From: PFJX01 sp044227325
GTDB taxonomy: Bacteria; Pseudomonadota; Gammaproteobacteria; Burkholderiales; Thiobacillaceae
DNA: 64,000 nucleotides
Direction of reading: 5' to 3'
Assembly: GCA_044227325.1 (NCBI GenBank)
Contig: JBGAFI010000006.1
Span: 124,001 to 188,000 of the forward strand
Each line of letters begins with the position of its first letter. Positions within the stretch are counted from its first letter, which is position 1. A model generated the notes under the pieces. The model had not been told where the DNA came from, did not search any database, and was given only the letters and a program-made list of their open reading frames with translations. Made by a program: the position numbers and the translations under genes. Below, in pieces: positions 16,962 to 25,666 of this stretch.

Positions 16962-17732
16962 TCAGGTATCGGATCGGACCGCGACGCAGTCGAATTCGAC
17001 GGGACGCAGAAACTCGTCGGCGTTGATGGGGTACATGCCGGTGACCACGAATTGTCGCGCATGGATCTCGGAGAGCATCTCGATGTGGCTGGGCATGTTC
17101 TCGTAGATGGGCATGATGGAAATCTCGGTCTGGAGCGCGAGAATCCGCTCCAGGCATCCCTGGGCGCCGCGCAGTACCTCCAGGTCGAACCCCTGGGTGT
17201 CCATCTTGAGGAAGATGCGTGCTTGCGGGATGTCCCGGGTGAGTTCGTCAATGATGCTGTCCAGCCGCTTGATCACGACGGTCTGCGTGGAGCTGACACT
17301 GCTCTCGGCGCCGAAGCGATCCTGGGAAAAGGCGTTGGGGGACAGAAACGAACTGAACACGCTGTGCTGGGTGACCTGGATTTCGCTGGTGCCCGCCTCG
17401 GCGCCGAGGGCGAAGTCGAACCCCCGCCAGAGCGGATCCTGTGCATGTTTCTTGTTGAGCTTCTCGAAATTGGCGCGCACGGGCTCGAAGGAGAGAATGT
17501 GGCCCTGGTAGCCGTTGCGCCGCAACATGGATGCGTACTGCCCCTCGTTCGCGCCCACGTCGAGGACGCAGTTGATTTTCAGGGCGGCGAGCACGGCCGC
17601 CAAATGGACGGCGACCGGTTCTTCCGGGTGCCGCACGATCGGCACGACGTCGTAGCCCCACCCTTGCAGCCAGGCGCGGGCCTTTCCCTGGGTGAAGCTG
17701 GAGAGCAGCGATTGACGTAGTTTGGAGCGCAT
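16962..17732 (-). CDS. FkbM family methyltransferase
   Basis: A 256-residue SAM-dependent methyltransferase. The start ATG 17732 (MRSKLRQSLLSSF) has AAGGGA upstream; a longer frame adds 16 unlikely residues. The SAM motif is CVLDVGANEGQYASMLRRNG, then HILSFEPVRANFEKL and the FkbM hallmark IFLKMDTQGFDLEVLRGA. Such enzymes O-methylate sugars in polysaccharides, which can cap chains. It is followed after 26 bases by the GT14-like gene and preceded by about 400 bases of gap, so it may begin a new transcript. Confidence 0.9.
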   Translation of the reverse strand: MRSKLRQSLLSSFTQGKARAWLQGWGYDVVPIVRHPEEPVAVHLAAVLAALKINCVLDVGANEGQYASMLRRNGYQGHILSFEPVRANFEKLNKKHAQDPLWRGFDFALGAEAGTSEIQVTQHSVFSSFLSPNAFSQDRFGAESSVSSTQTVVIKRLDSIIDELTRDIPQARIFLKMDTQGFDLEVLRGAQGCLERILALQTEISIMPIYENMPSHIEMLSEIHARQFVVTGMYPINADEFLRPVEFDCVAVRSDT

Positions 17733-18138
17733 GTGGTGGTCCCTTTTCAACAGTGGATTGGTGTGGCCCGAGGCAGGCATTCCCTCGCCCGGGTGGCGCC
17801 GCGCCAGGAAGCGCCCGAAGAGCGGCGGTTGGGTCTGGCTGCCGGTGTTCCCGGCGGCACGGCCGATCTTGATGCGCTTTTTACGCGAGGATCGGCGTTC
17901 ATGGGGAAACCTTCGTGTTTCATGGTGAACCCGAAGTCTTCCTGGCGGAATCCCCTGTTCCGGGTTGGCCGATGCAGGCGACGATGGCGCGCGGTGTTTA
18001 TGCCGGAACGGCGGATCGGCTCTCGCGGCCGGGCGGGCGACCGCATGGCGGGGATGGCTGCGCGCCCATCCACCGTGGACGGGGCGGTGTCCGGATGCAT
18101 CCGGAGAGAGCGGGTCCGGTCATCCGCCAGCGCGAGAC
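17733..18138. other. Intergenic gap inside the polysaccharide series
   Basis: About 405 bases lie between the flippase stop and the FkbM start. Frames in it have Arg/Pro/Ser-rich shadow composition and lack ribosome sites, and I found no repeat or terminator. It is the longest gap within the minus-strand series and the most likely place for a promoter serving the FkbM-to-sulfotransferase part, though no convincing -35/-10 pair was recognised. Confidence 0.4.
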
Positions 18139-19620
18139 TCATGCGAATTTGTCCTTCAGACCTTGCCGGGCTTGCCGGGCCATGTTCAGCCAACGTTCCT
18201 TTTCGCTGGCGAGATGCGGTATGGGCGCGAGGAAGAACAGCAGGGCATACAGGCCGACCCCGGAACCGAGCATGACGGCCAGATAGAGGAAATCCCCCAG
18301 ATGCCGGGCCGGCTCGAACGCCAGGTCGATGCCGTACCAGAGCGCCAGGACCGCCAGGTTCAGAAGGAAGGGCGCCGTCATGGCGAGAAGAATGCGGGAC
18401 ACCGGCATGGCAAGGCAGCGGGAGGCCAGCCAGGACATGTGCAGGGCGCCGTAGATGTTCGCCAGGGAGGCCCCCGCGGCCACCCCCAGCAGTCCGTACG
18501 GCAGACCGGCCACGGCGCCGAGAACCACGACGATCAACTGGGTGATCTGGACCGGAATTTCCCTGCCCAGCCAATTGCGGGCGCCCAGCACGGAGCCGGA
18601 CAGGATTTCCATCATGATGAAGGGGCCCACCAGCGCCAGCAAAGCCAAGGGCTCGGCGGCGCCAACCCATTTCGCGCCATAGACGAAGCGGACCAACGGC
18701 AGGGCCAGCCAGGCGAGAGAGAGGAATACGGGCCAGACATAGACGCTGACCAGGGTGATGGAGCGCAGGAAGATATAGCGGCTGATATCCAGGTTGTCCT
18801 GTTCCTTCGCCAGCAGCCGGAAGGTCACCTGGTAGACGGAACCGGTGATCTGGGTATTGGGGATTTGCACCAGACTGCTGGCCTTGTTGAAGAGGCCCAG
18901 CACCATTGGCCCCAGGGTCCGGGAGAGGATGAAGCTGCTGGCCTGGCTGCGCAGATAGACGATGAAGTCCCCCACGGTCGTCAACATGCCGTAGCGCGCC
19001 AGATCCCGCCCTTTTCGCCATTCCATGGAAAAGCCGGGACGCCAGTCGGCGAGCGGGATGAGGAGAACCATCCGGACCACCGAGCCGACCAGTCCGCCCA
19101 GGACAAGACTCCATACGCCATGGCCCAGGTAAGCCAGGGTGATGCTGACGGCACTGGCCACAAGCAAGGCGCTGAGCCCCACCGCCGTCTGTGCCTTGAA
19201 GCGCATATGACGCGACAGGATGCTGGTCGGTAAATTGACAAACGGGCGGGTCAGGAAGGTCACGGCCGACAGGCGCAACAGGTCGGAATAGATCGGGTTG
19301 CCATACCAGACGGCGAACCAAGGGGCGGAAAAGAAAAATAGGGAAAAGATCAGGCAGCCGATGATGAATTGCAGTGTGAAAACGACATCGAAATCGTCTT
19401 TGCCGGCGGTATTGGCCCGGACCAGCGCCTGCCCCATCCCTCCGCCGGCAACAAAACCCGCCAAGCCGGTAAAGATCTGGATGGTGGTCAGCATGCCGAA
19501 GTCTTCCGGCGCCAAGAGTCGAGCCAGAATGATCCCGAATGCGAAAGTTAATATCTGCGTGCCGCTGCTTCCAGCTATAAGCCATGCAGCGCCCCGTCGG
19601 ATATTGATGTTGTTTTTCAT
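18139..19620 (-). CDS. Polysaccharide flippase (Wzx/PST-type lipopolysaccharide exporter)
   Basis: A 493-residue, highly hydrophobic protein with about 12-14 membrane segments. The N-terminus (NIRRGAAWLIAGSSGTQILT, then ILARLLAPEDFGMLTTIQIF) is typical of the Polysacc_synt_3/WzxC-like branch of the MOP exporter superfamily. It should flip the undecaprenyl-linked repeat from the cytoplasmic to the periplasmic face. Downstream of the O-ligase gene by about 190 bases, it supplies the translocation step between the glycosyltransferases and the periplasmic ligase. Confidence 0.92.
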   Translation of the reverse strand: MKNNINIRRGAAWLIAGSSGTQILTFAFGIILARLLAPEDFGMLTTIQIFTGLAGFVAGGGMGQALVRANTAGKDDFDVVFTLQFIIGCLIFSLFFFSAPWFAVWYGNPIYSDLLRLSAVTFLTRPFVNLPTSILSRHMRFKAQTAVGLSALLVASAVSITLAYLGHGVWSLVLGGLVGSVVRMVLLIPLADWRPGFSMEWRKGRDLARYGMLTTVGDFIVYLRSQASSFILSRTLGPMVLGLFNKASSLVQIPNTQITGSVYQVTFRLLAKEQDNLDISRYIFLRSITLVSVYVWPVFLSLAWLALPLVRFVYGAKWVGAAEPLALLALVGPFIMMEILSGSVLGARNWLGREIPVQITQLIVVVLGAVAGLPYGLLGVAAGASLANIYGALHMSWLASRCLAMPVSRILLAMTAPFLLNLAVLALWYGIDLAFEPARHLGDFLYLAVMLGSGVGLYALLFFLAPIPHLASEKERWLNMARQARQGLKDKFA

Positions 19621-19809
19621 GGTCGGAAGGCTTTTCCGTTACCGGCTGGTTTTGAAGTGCATTTTTCTATTTCTTGCATTCAGGCGTGTCCCGGAGCCAT
19701 TGGGGAGAGATTGGAAGCTTCGGATGGAATCGGAACGGTTGATCGGGTGGCGAAAAACTCGATTGCGGCGAACTGGCTGTTGGATGCGTTCTGTTTCGCG
19801 ATGTTTATC

Positions 19810-21165
19810 CTATAAAAGGCGCCTGCCGAACGAGGCTGAAGGGGTTTTTGCGAGTTTCGCGGGCATCTGCGCGCCATTGCCGGCAGCCGCCAACGGGCTT
19901 TCATCTCCTTGGGACGCCGATTGTTTGACGCGGTCGAGCTCGGCGTTGCTTATATTCCATGCCACAAGGCAGGTGGCCACCAGATCGTAGTAGTAGTCGT
20001 AATAGGAAAGGCCCAGGAATGCGCCCGAGGTGGCATATCCAATCAAGCTGACCTGGAGCATCAGTCCGAGGTCTGATGCCCATTTCAGGGAAGGGTGATG
20101 GTTCTTGAGTTTGGCAAGTTTTCCACAGCGAAACCAAGTCAATAGGCCAAGCAGGACAAATAGGGAGAATCCGATCCACCCCTGTTCTCCGATCATCTCG
20201 AAATAGATGCTGTGGACGTCATGCACCATGCCGGGATTCGGGGCGAACATATCAAACACCTCGGGGATGAACATGTTCGCCCCACCCCCTGTGATGCTGT
20301 GATTGGCCATGCGGAAGGCGACCCACCAGGAATTGATGCGGCCCATCGCCGAGGCATCCTGGTCGTAGGTCTCTATGGTGTTCATGCGGTGCCACCATGT
20401 GTCCGGCATGAACAACAGGATGATTCCGGCGATGACCGCCACCATCATGGTCGAGCTCAGCTTGTAAGGGCTTTTCCACCAGAAGAAAAGGCCGATCATC
20501 ATGATGCCGAGAAAGGCACCCCTGGACTGGGAGCCCAATACCGCGACAGAGGTGAGCAGCATCGCGCCAATCAGTCCTAGGCGGAGAATTTTTTTGGTGG
20601 TCTGCAACTGCAGGTAGCGCATCAGGGGAATGGTCATGAGCATTGCCAATGCCACTTCGTTGTTGCCGCCGATGAAGCTGCCCGCCGGTCCCCAGACGCG
20701 CGCGCTCCCGCCGGTCATGATGGTGAATATTCCGCCCTTCACCCCGTAGTAGCCGAGGGAAAGCGCCATGATCCAGATATACCCATTGAGCTTTTCCCGA
20801 TCGGAAATCAGCGCCAGCGTGATGAAGACGAACAAAATCGTTTTCCAGAAGCGGTCCAGTTCCCTTAGCGCGCCCGACGGGTTGACCGCGAAGAAGGTGG
20901 TGATGCCGACCCAGATAAGCAGCATCAGAATGATTACCGACTCCGGCGCCCATACCTTGAGCTTGTGCTGTTTCCCGGTGAACAGGCCGATCAGGGTGAA
21001 GCCGGCGATGACCTGGGCGAAAGGCAGGGAGTAGGCGAAGCCGTAGGTCAGCCGGTGCGGGTTCATCAGGCTGAGCCAGGTCCACAGGTAGATGCCCACG
21101 TAGGGACGGGAGAAGACCTTGGAGAGCCCCCAAAGGACGATGGCCGTGAGCAGTATGTCTCGCAT
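19810..21165 (-). CDS. O-antigen ligase-like protein, exosortase A-associated
   Basis: A 451-residue membrane protein with about ten or more hydrophobic segments. The opening, MRDILLTAIVLWGLSKVFSR then GIYLWTWLSLMNPHRLTYGF, is characteristic of the putative O-glycosylation ligase family linked to exosortase A (TIGR03097-type: DUF5935 followed by a Wzy_C ligase domain). A large periplasmic loop with DVHSIYFEMIGEQGW, the ligase motif region, lies in the last third. The expected role is transfer or polymerisation of lipid-linked glycan in the periplasm, possibly onto sorted PEP-CTERM proteins. It starts six bases after the beta-helix gene stop. Confidence 0.9.
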   Translation of the reverse strand: MRDILLTAIVLWGLSKVFSRPYVGIYLWTWLSLMNPHRLTYGFAYSLPFAQVIAGFTLIGLFTGKQHKLKVWAPESVIILMLLIWVGITTFFAVNPSGALRELDRFWKTILFVFITLALISDREKLNGYIWIMALSLGYYGVKGGIFTIMTGGSARVWGPAGSFIGGNNEVALAMLMTIPLMRYLQLQTTKKILRLGLIGAMLLTSVAVLGSQSRGAFLGIMMIGLFFWWKSPYKLSSTMMVAVIAGIILLFMPDTWWHRMNTIETYDQDASAMGRINSWWVAFRMANHSITGGGANMFIPEVFDMFAPNPGMVHDVHSIYFEMIGEQGWIGFSLFVLLGLLTWFRCGKLAKLKNHHPSLKWASDLGLMLQVSLIGYATSGAFLGLSYYDYYYDLVATCLVAWNISNAELDRVKQSASQGDESPLAAAGNGAQMPAKLAKTPSASFGRRLL

Positions 21166-21171
21166 GGCTTT

Positions 21172-22197
21172 CTAAGGTGTGCCGGATAGGGGTTGATCGT
21201 TCGGCCGGTTGCCTGGCCGGTCGGGCATGGCATCGCCATCTTTTCGGGCCCGCGCCGCCTGTTTTCCACAGCCGAGGATACGATTGTTTCGCTCCACGGC
21301 GGGTTCGCTGCCGGGCCGCATGAACAGGAGTCTGCACCCCGTCGGCCGGTCGTTGATGAAGGTATTGTCTTCCAGCAGCAGGCGGTTCTCCGGGTAGGGC
21401 AGCTTTTCCGCGCCGTAGGCCACCATGGTCCCGTTTTCCGCCAGCGCGCCCTGTTGCAGCGTGTTGTCCCGGATTTCCGCGATGCCGCCGTTGGGCAGAT
21501 CGATGAGGTAGCTGGAGCGGCCGCTTTCCTCGTCGGCGATGCGGTTGCCGACGATCAGATTTTCCCGGGCCCGGCTCTTGACCTGGTGGCCCACCACGGC
21601 CAAGTGGCTGACGCTGTCGCGCAGGGTGAATTTGGCCACCGCGCCGATATAGATGTTGTGGGAATAGCCGTCGCCGTGACCGTTGCCGGTGAACTCGCTG
21701 CGTTCCACGAGGATCTCGCTGGCTGCGTTCGTCCCGGCGAGTATGCCGTTCTCGTTGTTCTGGAACAGGCAGCCGCGCACCGTCAGGCCGCGTCCGTCCA
21801 GGCGGATGCCGGCGCCGTTCCGGTCGCGCACCCGGGTGTCGTGGAAACCGATGTTCTCCACCGTCGTGTCGTTGCCCCGGATCACCCAGAGGCCTTTGCC
21901 TTCCGCCGCCTCGCCCGCGGCGAACAGATGGGCCATGCCGTTCACGCCGCGCAGCGTCAGGCCATTGGCGCGCCAGACCGCCACGTCGCCCTGGTAGGCG
22001 CCGGCGTCGATCTCCACGAGATCGTTGTCCCGGGCGATGTTTGCCGCCTGGCTGGGCGCGCGCAACGCCCGATCCGGCCCCACCCGCAACACCTGGGCGG
22101 CCACGGGCCAGGCCGAAAAAGCCAGCAGGCACAGGAGGAGGGAGATGCTCGGGAAGCCGGTCATGGAGGTGTATTTCGGCAAACAGGCGCCATTCAT
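21172..22197 (-). CDS. Secreted right-handed parallel beta-helix protein
   Basis: The start is ATG 22197, four bases after GGAAAAGG, giving 341 residues. A signal peptide is present (SISLLLCLLAFSAWPVAAQ). The body shows turn repeats of the Beta_helix family: ENIGFHDTRVRDRNGAGIRL, then GLTVRGCLFQNNENGILAGT, EILVERSEFTGNGHGDGYSH, then NLIVGNRIADEE and LLEDNTFIND. Such periplasmic beta-helix proteins often bind, cleave or epimerise polysaccharide (lyase or AlgG-like folds); no catalytic triad can be assigned by eye. Its place next to the ligase supports a role on the periplasmic polymer. Confidence 0.82.
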   Translation of the reverse strand: MNGACLPKYTSMTGFPSISLLLCLLAFSAWPVAAQVLRVGPDRALRAPSQAANIARDNDLVEIDAGAYQGDVAVWRANGLTLRGVNGMAHLFAAGEAAEGKGLWVIRGNDTTVENIGFHDTRVRDRNGAGIRLDGRGLTVRGCLFQNNENGILAGTNAASEILVERSEFTGNGHGDGYSHNIYIGAVAKFTLRDSVSHLAVVGHQVKSRARENLIVGNRIADEESGRSSYLIDLPNGGIAEIRDNTLQQGALAENGTMVAYGAEKLPYPENRLLLEDNTFINDRPTGCRLLFMRPGSEPAVERNNRILGCGKQAARARKDGDAMPDRPGNRPNDQPLSGTP

Positions 22198-22256
22198 TGA
22201 ACCTTTTCCGGAGCGAGGGCGAATCTCACCTGCCATGCATGCTCCATCGCGGCGCC

Positions 22257-23453
22257 CTAGGCCATGTTCCTGAATGCGTCGCACAGGATGGGGATGCGCC
22301 GCTCCCAGGAATTCTCCACCGCGTATTCCCGTATCGCGCTCCGATCCCAGGGCGCGCTCAGCGCTTCGTCGAGCGCGCCGAGCAGGGCCGCGTGATCGCC
22401 GAAGGGCACGATCCGGCCCAGTTCCGGCCCGCACACCACCTCCGGATTGCCGTCGACGTCGGTGGTCACCACCGGCAGGCCGCAGGCCATGGCTTCCAGA
22501 AAGACGTTGGCCCAGCCCTCCCGGCGCGTCGCCAGGGCGAACACGTCCGCGGCGGAAAGCGGCCATTTCAGTTCGTCCGGCTTCATGGCGCCGAGAAAAC
22601 GCACGTGCCGGGCCAGGCCGAGGTCGGCGACCTGCTGGCGCAGCTTGGCCTCCATGCTGTCCGCGCCGGTGGCGCCGCCGACGATCAGATAGATCAGGTC
22701 CGGGTGGCGCCGGACCAGCTCAGGCAGGCAGTCGATGACGCGATGAAAGCCCTTGCGCTCGATCAGCCAGCCCACCGACACCAGCACCGGCGCCGACGCG
22801 GGCAGGTCCAGGCGCCGCCGCGCTTCGTCCCGGTCCATGGGCTGGAAGCGCGCGCTGTCCACCGCGTTGCCCACGGCCAGGGTTTTCGCTTCCTCCGCGC
22901 CCAGGCTGACGGCCAGGCGGCGCAGGGAGTCCGACACGCCGAACACCCGGGCGGCCTGTTTCAGGCCGGCGGCGATGCGGCGCCGGAACGCGGGGGTTTC
23001 CGCGTAGGTCCGCTCCGAGCCGCGCAGGGTGATCGAGAGGGGAACCCGGAACCAGCGCGCGAGCAGGCTCGCGGCGTGACCGTCGGGATAGCCGAAATGG
23101 GCGTCGATCAGGTCGAAATCGAAGTCCCGCTTCAGTTTGCGCACGGTGAGATAACTGCCCAAGGCCATGGACAGGCTGTCCAGGTGCTTGAGCACGCCCG
23201 GCACGGACAGGAAGCGGGGCGCGTACACCTCGACGCCCCGCTGGGTCTCCCGGGCGGGCGCCACGGGCCGGAAGCGGGGCCGGAAGCGCCGGATCAAGCC
23301 CTCGCCGGGAAACCAGGGTTTGGGTGACACCACGACGATGGGCAGATGTTCGCCCACACGGAACATGCGCTCGCGGATGAACACGCCGGCGTTGGGATCG
23401 GCCGGGTTGGGGAACAGGCTGGAAAAAACCAGGATGCGGGGCGTCGCCTTCAT
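22257..23453 (-). CDS. GT4 family glycosyltransferase
   Basis: A 398-residue GT-B enzyme. The N-terminal domain has RILVFSSLFPNPADPNAGVF and FDLIDAHFGYPDGHAASLLA. The C-terminal domain has VLVSVGWLIERKGFHRVIDC, the EX7E region REGWANVFLEAMACGLPVVT and a final VENSWERRI. The pattern is like the exopolysaccharide GT4 glycosyltransferases that use GDP- or UDP-sugars; the donor is unknown. Its ATG overlaps the preceding GT4 stop (ATGA), so the two are translated together. Confidence 0.9.
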   Translation of the reverse strand: MKATPRILVFSSLFPNPADPNAGVFIRERMFRVGEHLPIVVVSPKPWFPGEGLIRRFRPRFRPVAPARETQRGVEVYAPRFLSVPGVLKHLDSLSMALGSYLTVRKLKRDFDFDLIDAHFGYPDGHAASLLARWFRVPLSITLRGSERTYAETPAFRRRIAAGLKQAARVFGVSDSLRRLAVSLGAEEAKTLAVGNAVDSARFQPMDRDEARRRLDLPASAPVLVSVGWLIERKGFHRVIDCLPELVRRHPDLIYLIVGGATGADSMEAKLRQQVADLGLARHVRFLGAMKPDELKWPLSAADVFALATRREGWANVFLEAMACGLPVVTTDVDGNPEVVCGPELGRIVPFGDHAALLGALDEALSAPWDRSAIREYAVENSWERRIPILCDAFRNMA

Positions 23454-24637
23454 TTCGCCGCAGCGCCCCTGGTTCGCGCCAGGGAGGCGGCCATGTCGAT
23501 GACGCGGCGGGCATTTTCCAGCCAGGTCAGACGCCGGGTTTCGATGCTCCGGCGCGCGCCTTCGCCCAGTCTTACGCGCAGGCCGACATCCGTCAACAAT
23601 TCATCCAGCGCGGCTTCGAAGGCGCCGGGCGTGTGGGCGTCAAACAGCTTGGCGTTGTCTCCGTCGCTCAGCACCTCCATGAGGTTGGGCTCGCGCGGGG
23701 CGATCACCGCCTTGCCCAGCGCCAGGTATTCGAACAATTTGAGGGGCGACGCATAGTGGGTGACGGCGGGCTGCAGGGCGATATCGAACGCCGCCACCAT
23801 TTCCGGCACCTTGTCCCGGTGCACCAGTCCGGTGAAGGTGACCTGTTCGGCGATGCCCAGCCGGGCCGCCTGGGCTTCCAGCGCTTCCCGCACCGGCCCG
23901 TCCCCCACCACCAGCAGGTGGGTGCGGGCGTCCTTGCGGTGACGCGCCATCCAGTCGATGACCCGGTCGATGCCGTGCCAGTCGCGCACGAAGCCGGTGA
24001 AACCGAGCACGACCTGGTCTTCCAGGCCCAGGCTCGCCTTGGCGCTTGCGTTGTCGGGCGCGGCGTCGAAATGGGCCCGGTTGATGCCGTTGGGGATGAC
24101 CTGGATATGCGACTCCGGGACGCCGGCCCGGGTGAGGTAGCCGGCAAGCACGCGCGTCACCGGCAGCACCCTGTCCGCCCCGCGCCAGGTCCAGGCCTCC
24201 AGCCGGCGCGCGAGACGGGGAAAGGCCAGGCCGCCGTAGCGGGCGCGCTCCTCCGCCAGGGGCGAGTTGACTTCCAGCAGCAGCGGCAGGCCGAGTCGGC
24301 GGTGCAGCCAAACGCCCGCCAGCAGGTAGAGGTTGTAGCGCTCGTAGATGACATCGGGCCGGTGCTGTCGCGCCAGGGCGGCGAGGCGGCGGTAGGCGGC
24401 CAGGGAGTAGCCCAGTTCCAGCAGTTCGTAGACCGCCTTGGGCAGGTGGGCGCGGATGCGGTCCACCAGTCCGTCGGAGGCGCCGAATTCCTGCGCGTCG
24501 GCGCCGGCGGGCGCGGAAACGATGACCTCATGGCCCAGCTCGCGCAGCGCCTGGATCATTTCCTCGATGTGGACGGCCTGGCCGTCCTTGGAGGCGGTGC
24601 GGTGGTGATAAAGGATTTTCATCTTTGGGCTGGCCAC
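23450..24637 (-). CDS. GT4 family glycosyltransferase
   Basis: A 395-residue GT-B enzyme opening KMKILYHHRTASKDGQAVHI, with ALARQHRPDVIYERYNLYLL, LPLLLEVNSPLAEERARYGG, HIQVIPNGINRAHF, VVLGFTGFVRDWHGIDRVID and a degenerate EX7E region (THYASPLKLFEYLALGKAVI). The longest start is GTG 24637; ATG 24622 is also possible and neither has a strong ribosome site. It lies about 50 bases after the acyltransferase gene. The ERYN and EVNSPLAEER segments are recurrent in exosortase-type loci, but I cannot assign a named subfamily. Confidence 0.88.
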   Translation of the reverse strand: MASPKMKILYHHRTASKDGQAVHIEEMIQALRELGHEVIVSAPAGADAQEFGASDGLVDRIRAHLPKAVYELLELGYSLAAYRRLAALARQHRPDVIYERYNLYLLAGVWLHRRLGLPLLLEVNSPLAEERARYGGLAFPRLARRLEAWTWRGADRVLPVTRVLAGYLTRAGVPESHIQVIPNGINRAHFDAAPDNASAKASLGLEDQVVLGFTGFVRDWHGIDRVIDWMARHRKDARTHLLVVGDGPVREALEAQAARLGIAEQVTFTGLVHRDKVPEMVAAFDIALQPAVTHYASPLKLFEYLALGKAVIAPREPNLMEVLSDGDNAKLFDAHTPGAFEAALDELLTDVGLRVRLGEGARRSIETRRLTWLENARRVIDMAASLARTRGAAAK

Positions 24638-24686
24638 GTTATGGGAGCGGGGTCGTTGCGCGGGGGATTTTAAGCGGGTTGCGGGA

Positions 24687-25601
24687 TCATCCGGCGCGCC
24701 TCGCGAAACGGCGGCCCAGGAAATCCACTGTCAGTTTCAGCAGGAAGGCGGCCAGGACCGACAGGGCGACCGCGAGCGCCACGGCCAGGGCGGGATGGGC
24801 GGAAAGCACACGCGCCATGCCGACCAGGAAGATGCCGTGCAGCAGGAAATATTCGTAGATGTAGCCGGAAATCCGCGCCAGCCAGGGCAGGCTGGGGAAA
24901 GGCGAAGCCGTGGCCAGATAGATCAGCGCGCCGCTGATGGCCGCATAGCCGAATTGGGGGCCGAAGACCCACCACAAGGCCGTCGCGGCCGCCGGCAATG
25001 CCAGGAACAGCGATGTCCGCCGGCGCAGCGCCAGGAGGCGCAGCATGGCGCCCAGCGCGAAGGCGATCACGTGGCGGCTCAGGTTCACCTCGGCTTTCGT
25101 GGCGACAAGCCCGGCGGCCAGGACCGCGACCGCCGCGAGGAGGAGGAACGGACGGCCCGACCAGCGGGCGACCGCGGCGATCCCATAGCACAACAGGATC
25201 AGCGACAGGAACCAGGACACCACATTGACCAGATCCCAGCCGTGGGTGAAATAGCCCGTGCCCAGCATCTGGGAAACGAATTGCCAGGCGGTGAACGCCT
25301 TCGCGTGAAACACCCAGGTCACCGCGAAGCTGAACAGCATGGCGAGCCAGTAGGCGGGGAACAGGTTGCCGAGGCGCGTCAGCAACCACTTCCCGGTGGC
25401 CTCGCCGGGCCGCCCGAAGGCCAGGAATCCGCTGATGGCGCAGAACAGGGCGACGCCGGTCTGCCCCAGGCTGATTCCGGCGAAATCGGTCTGGCTGTAG
25501 CGCCCCGTCACGCTCAGGGCGTGTTGCGCGGTGACCAGGACGATGGCGATGAAGCGGAGCGGGTCCAGTCCGCCGAATCGAGTCGCGCCTTGGGATGCCA
25601 T
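24687..25601 (-). CDS. Acyltransferase family 3 membrane protein
   Basis: A 304-residue integral membrane protein, ATG 25601 with AGGAG six bases upstream. GLDPLRFIAIVLVTAQHAL (about residues 11-29) carries the conserved Arg and His of the Acyl_transf_3 family, and GVALFCAISGFLAFGR gives the FFxxSGF-type motif. About eight to ten hydrophobic segments follow. The family moves acetyl or other acyl groups across the membrane onto exopolysaccharide, O-antigen or similar glycans. It is slightly shorter than the usual 330-380 residues but ends naturally after the last helix. Confidence 0.88.
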   Translation of the reverse strand: MASQGATRFGGLDPLRFIAIVLVTAQHALSVTGRYSQTDFAGISLGQTGVALFCAISGFLAFGRPGEATGKWLLTRLGNLFPAYWLAMLFSFAVTWVFHAKAFTAWQFVSQMLGTGYFTHGWDLVNVVSWFLSLILLCYGIAAVARWSGRPFLLLAAVAVLAAGLVATKAEVNLSRHVIAFALGAMLRLLALRRRTSLFLALPAAATALWWVFGPQFGYAAISGALIYLATASPFPSLPWLARISGYIYEYFLLHGIFLVGMARVLSAHPALAVALAVALSVLAAFLLKLTVDFLGRRFARRAG

Positions 25602-25666
25602 GTCCCGCTCCTAGGCTCGAGCCGGGATGCCGGCGTGGCGGCGATGGCGGCGTGGCCGGGTCGGGC

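Noticed and set aside
15158..17251. Apparent 697-residue fusion ending in a deacetylase
   Set aside because: The N-terminal two thirds are out of frame with the GT14-like and FkbM genes and have shadow composition; the deacetylase has its own GTG starts.
17747..18138. Small minus-strand frames in the gap between flippase and FkbM genes
   Set aside because: Arg/Pro/Ser-rich composition, no ribosome site and no motif; probably non-coding.
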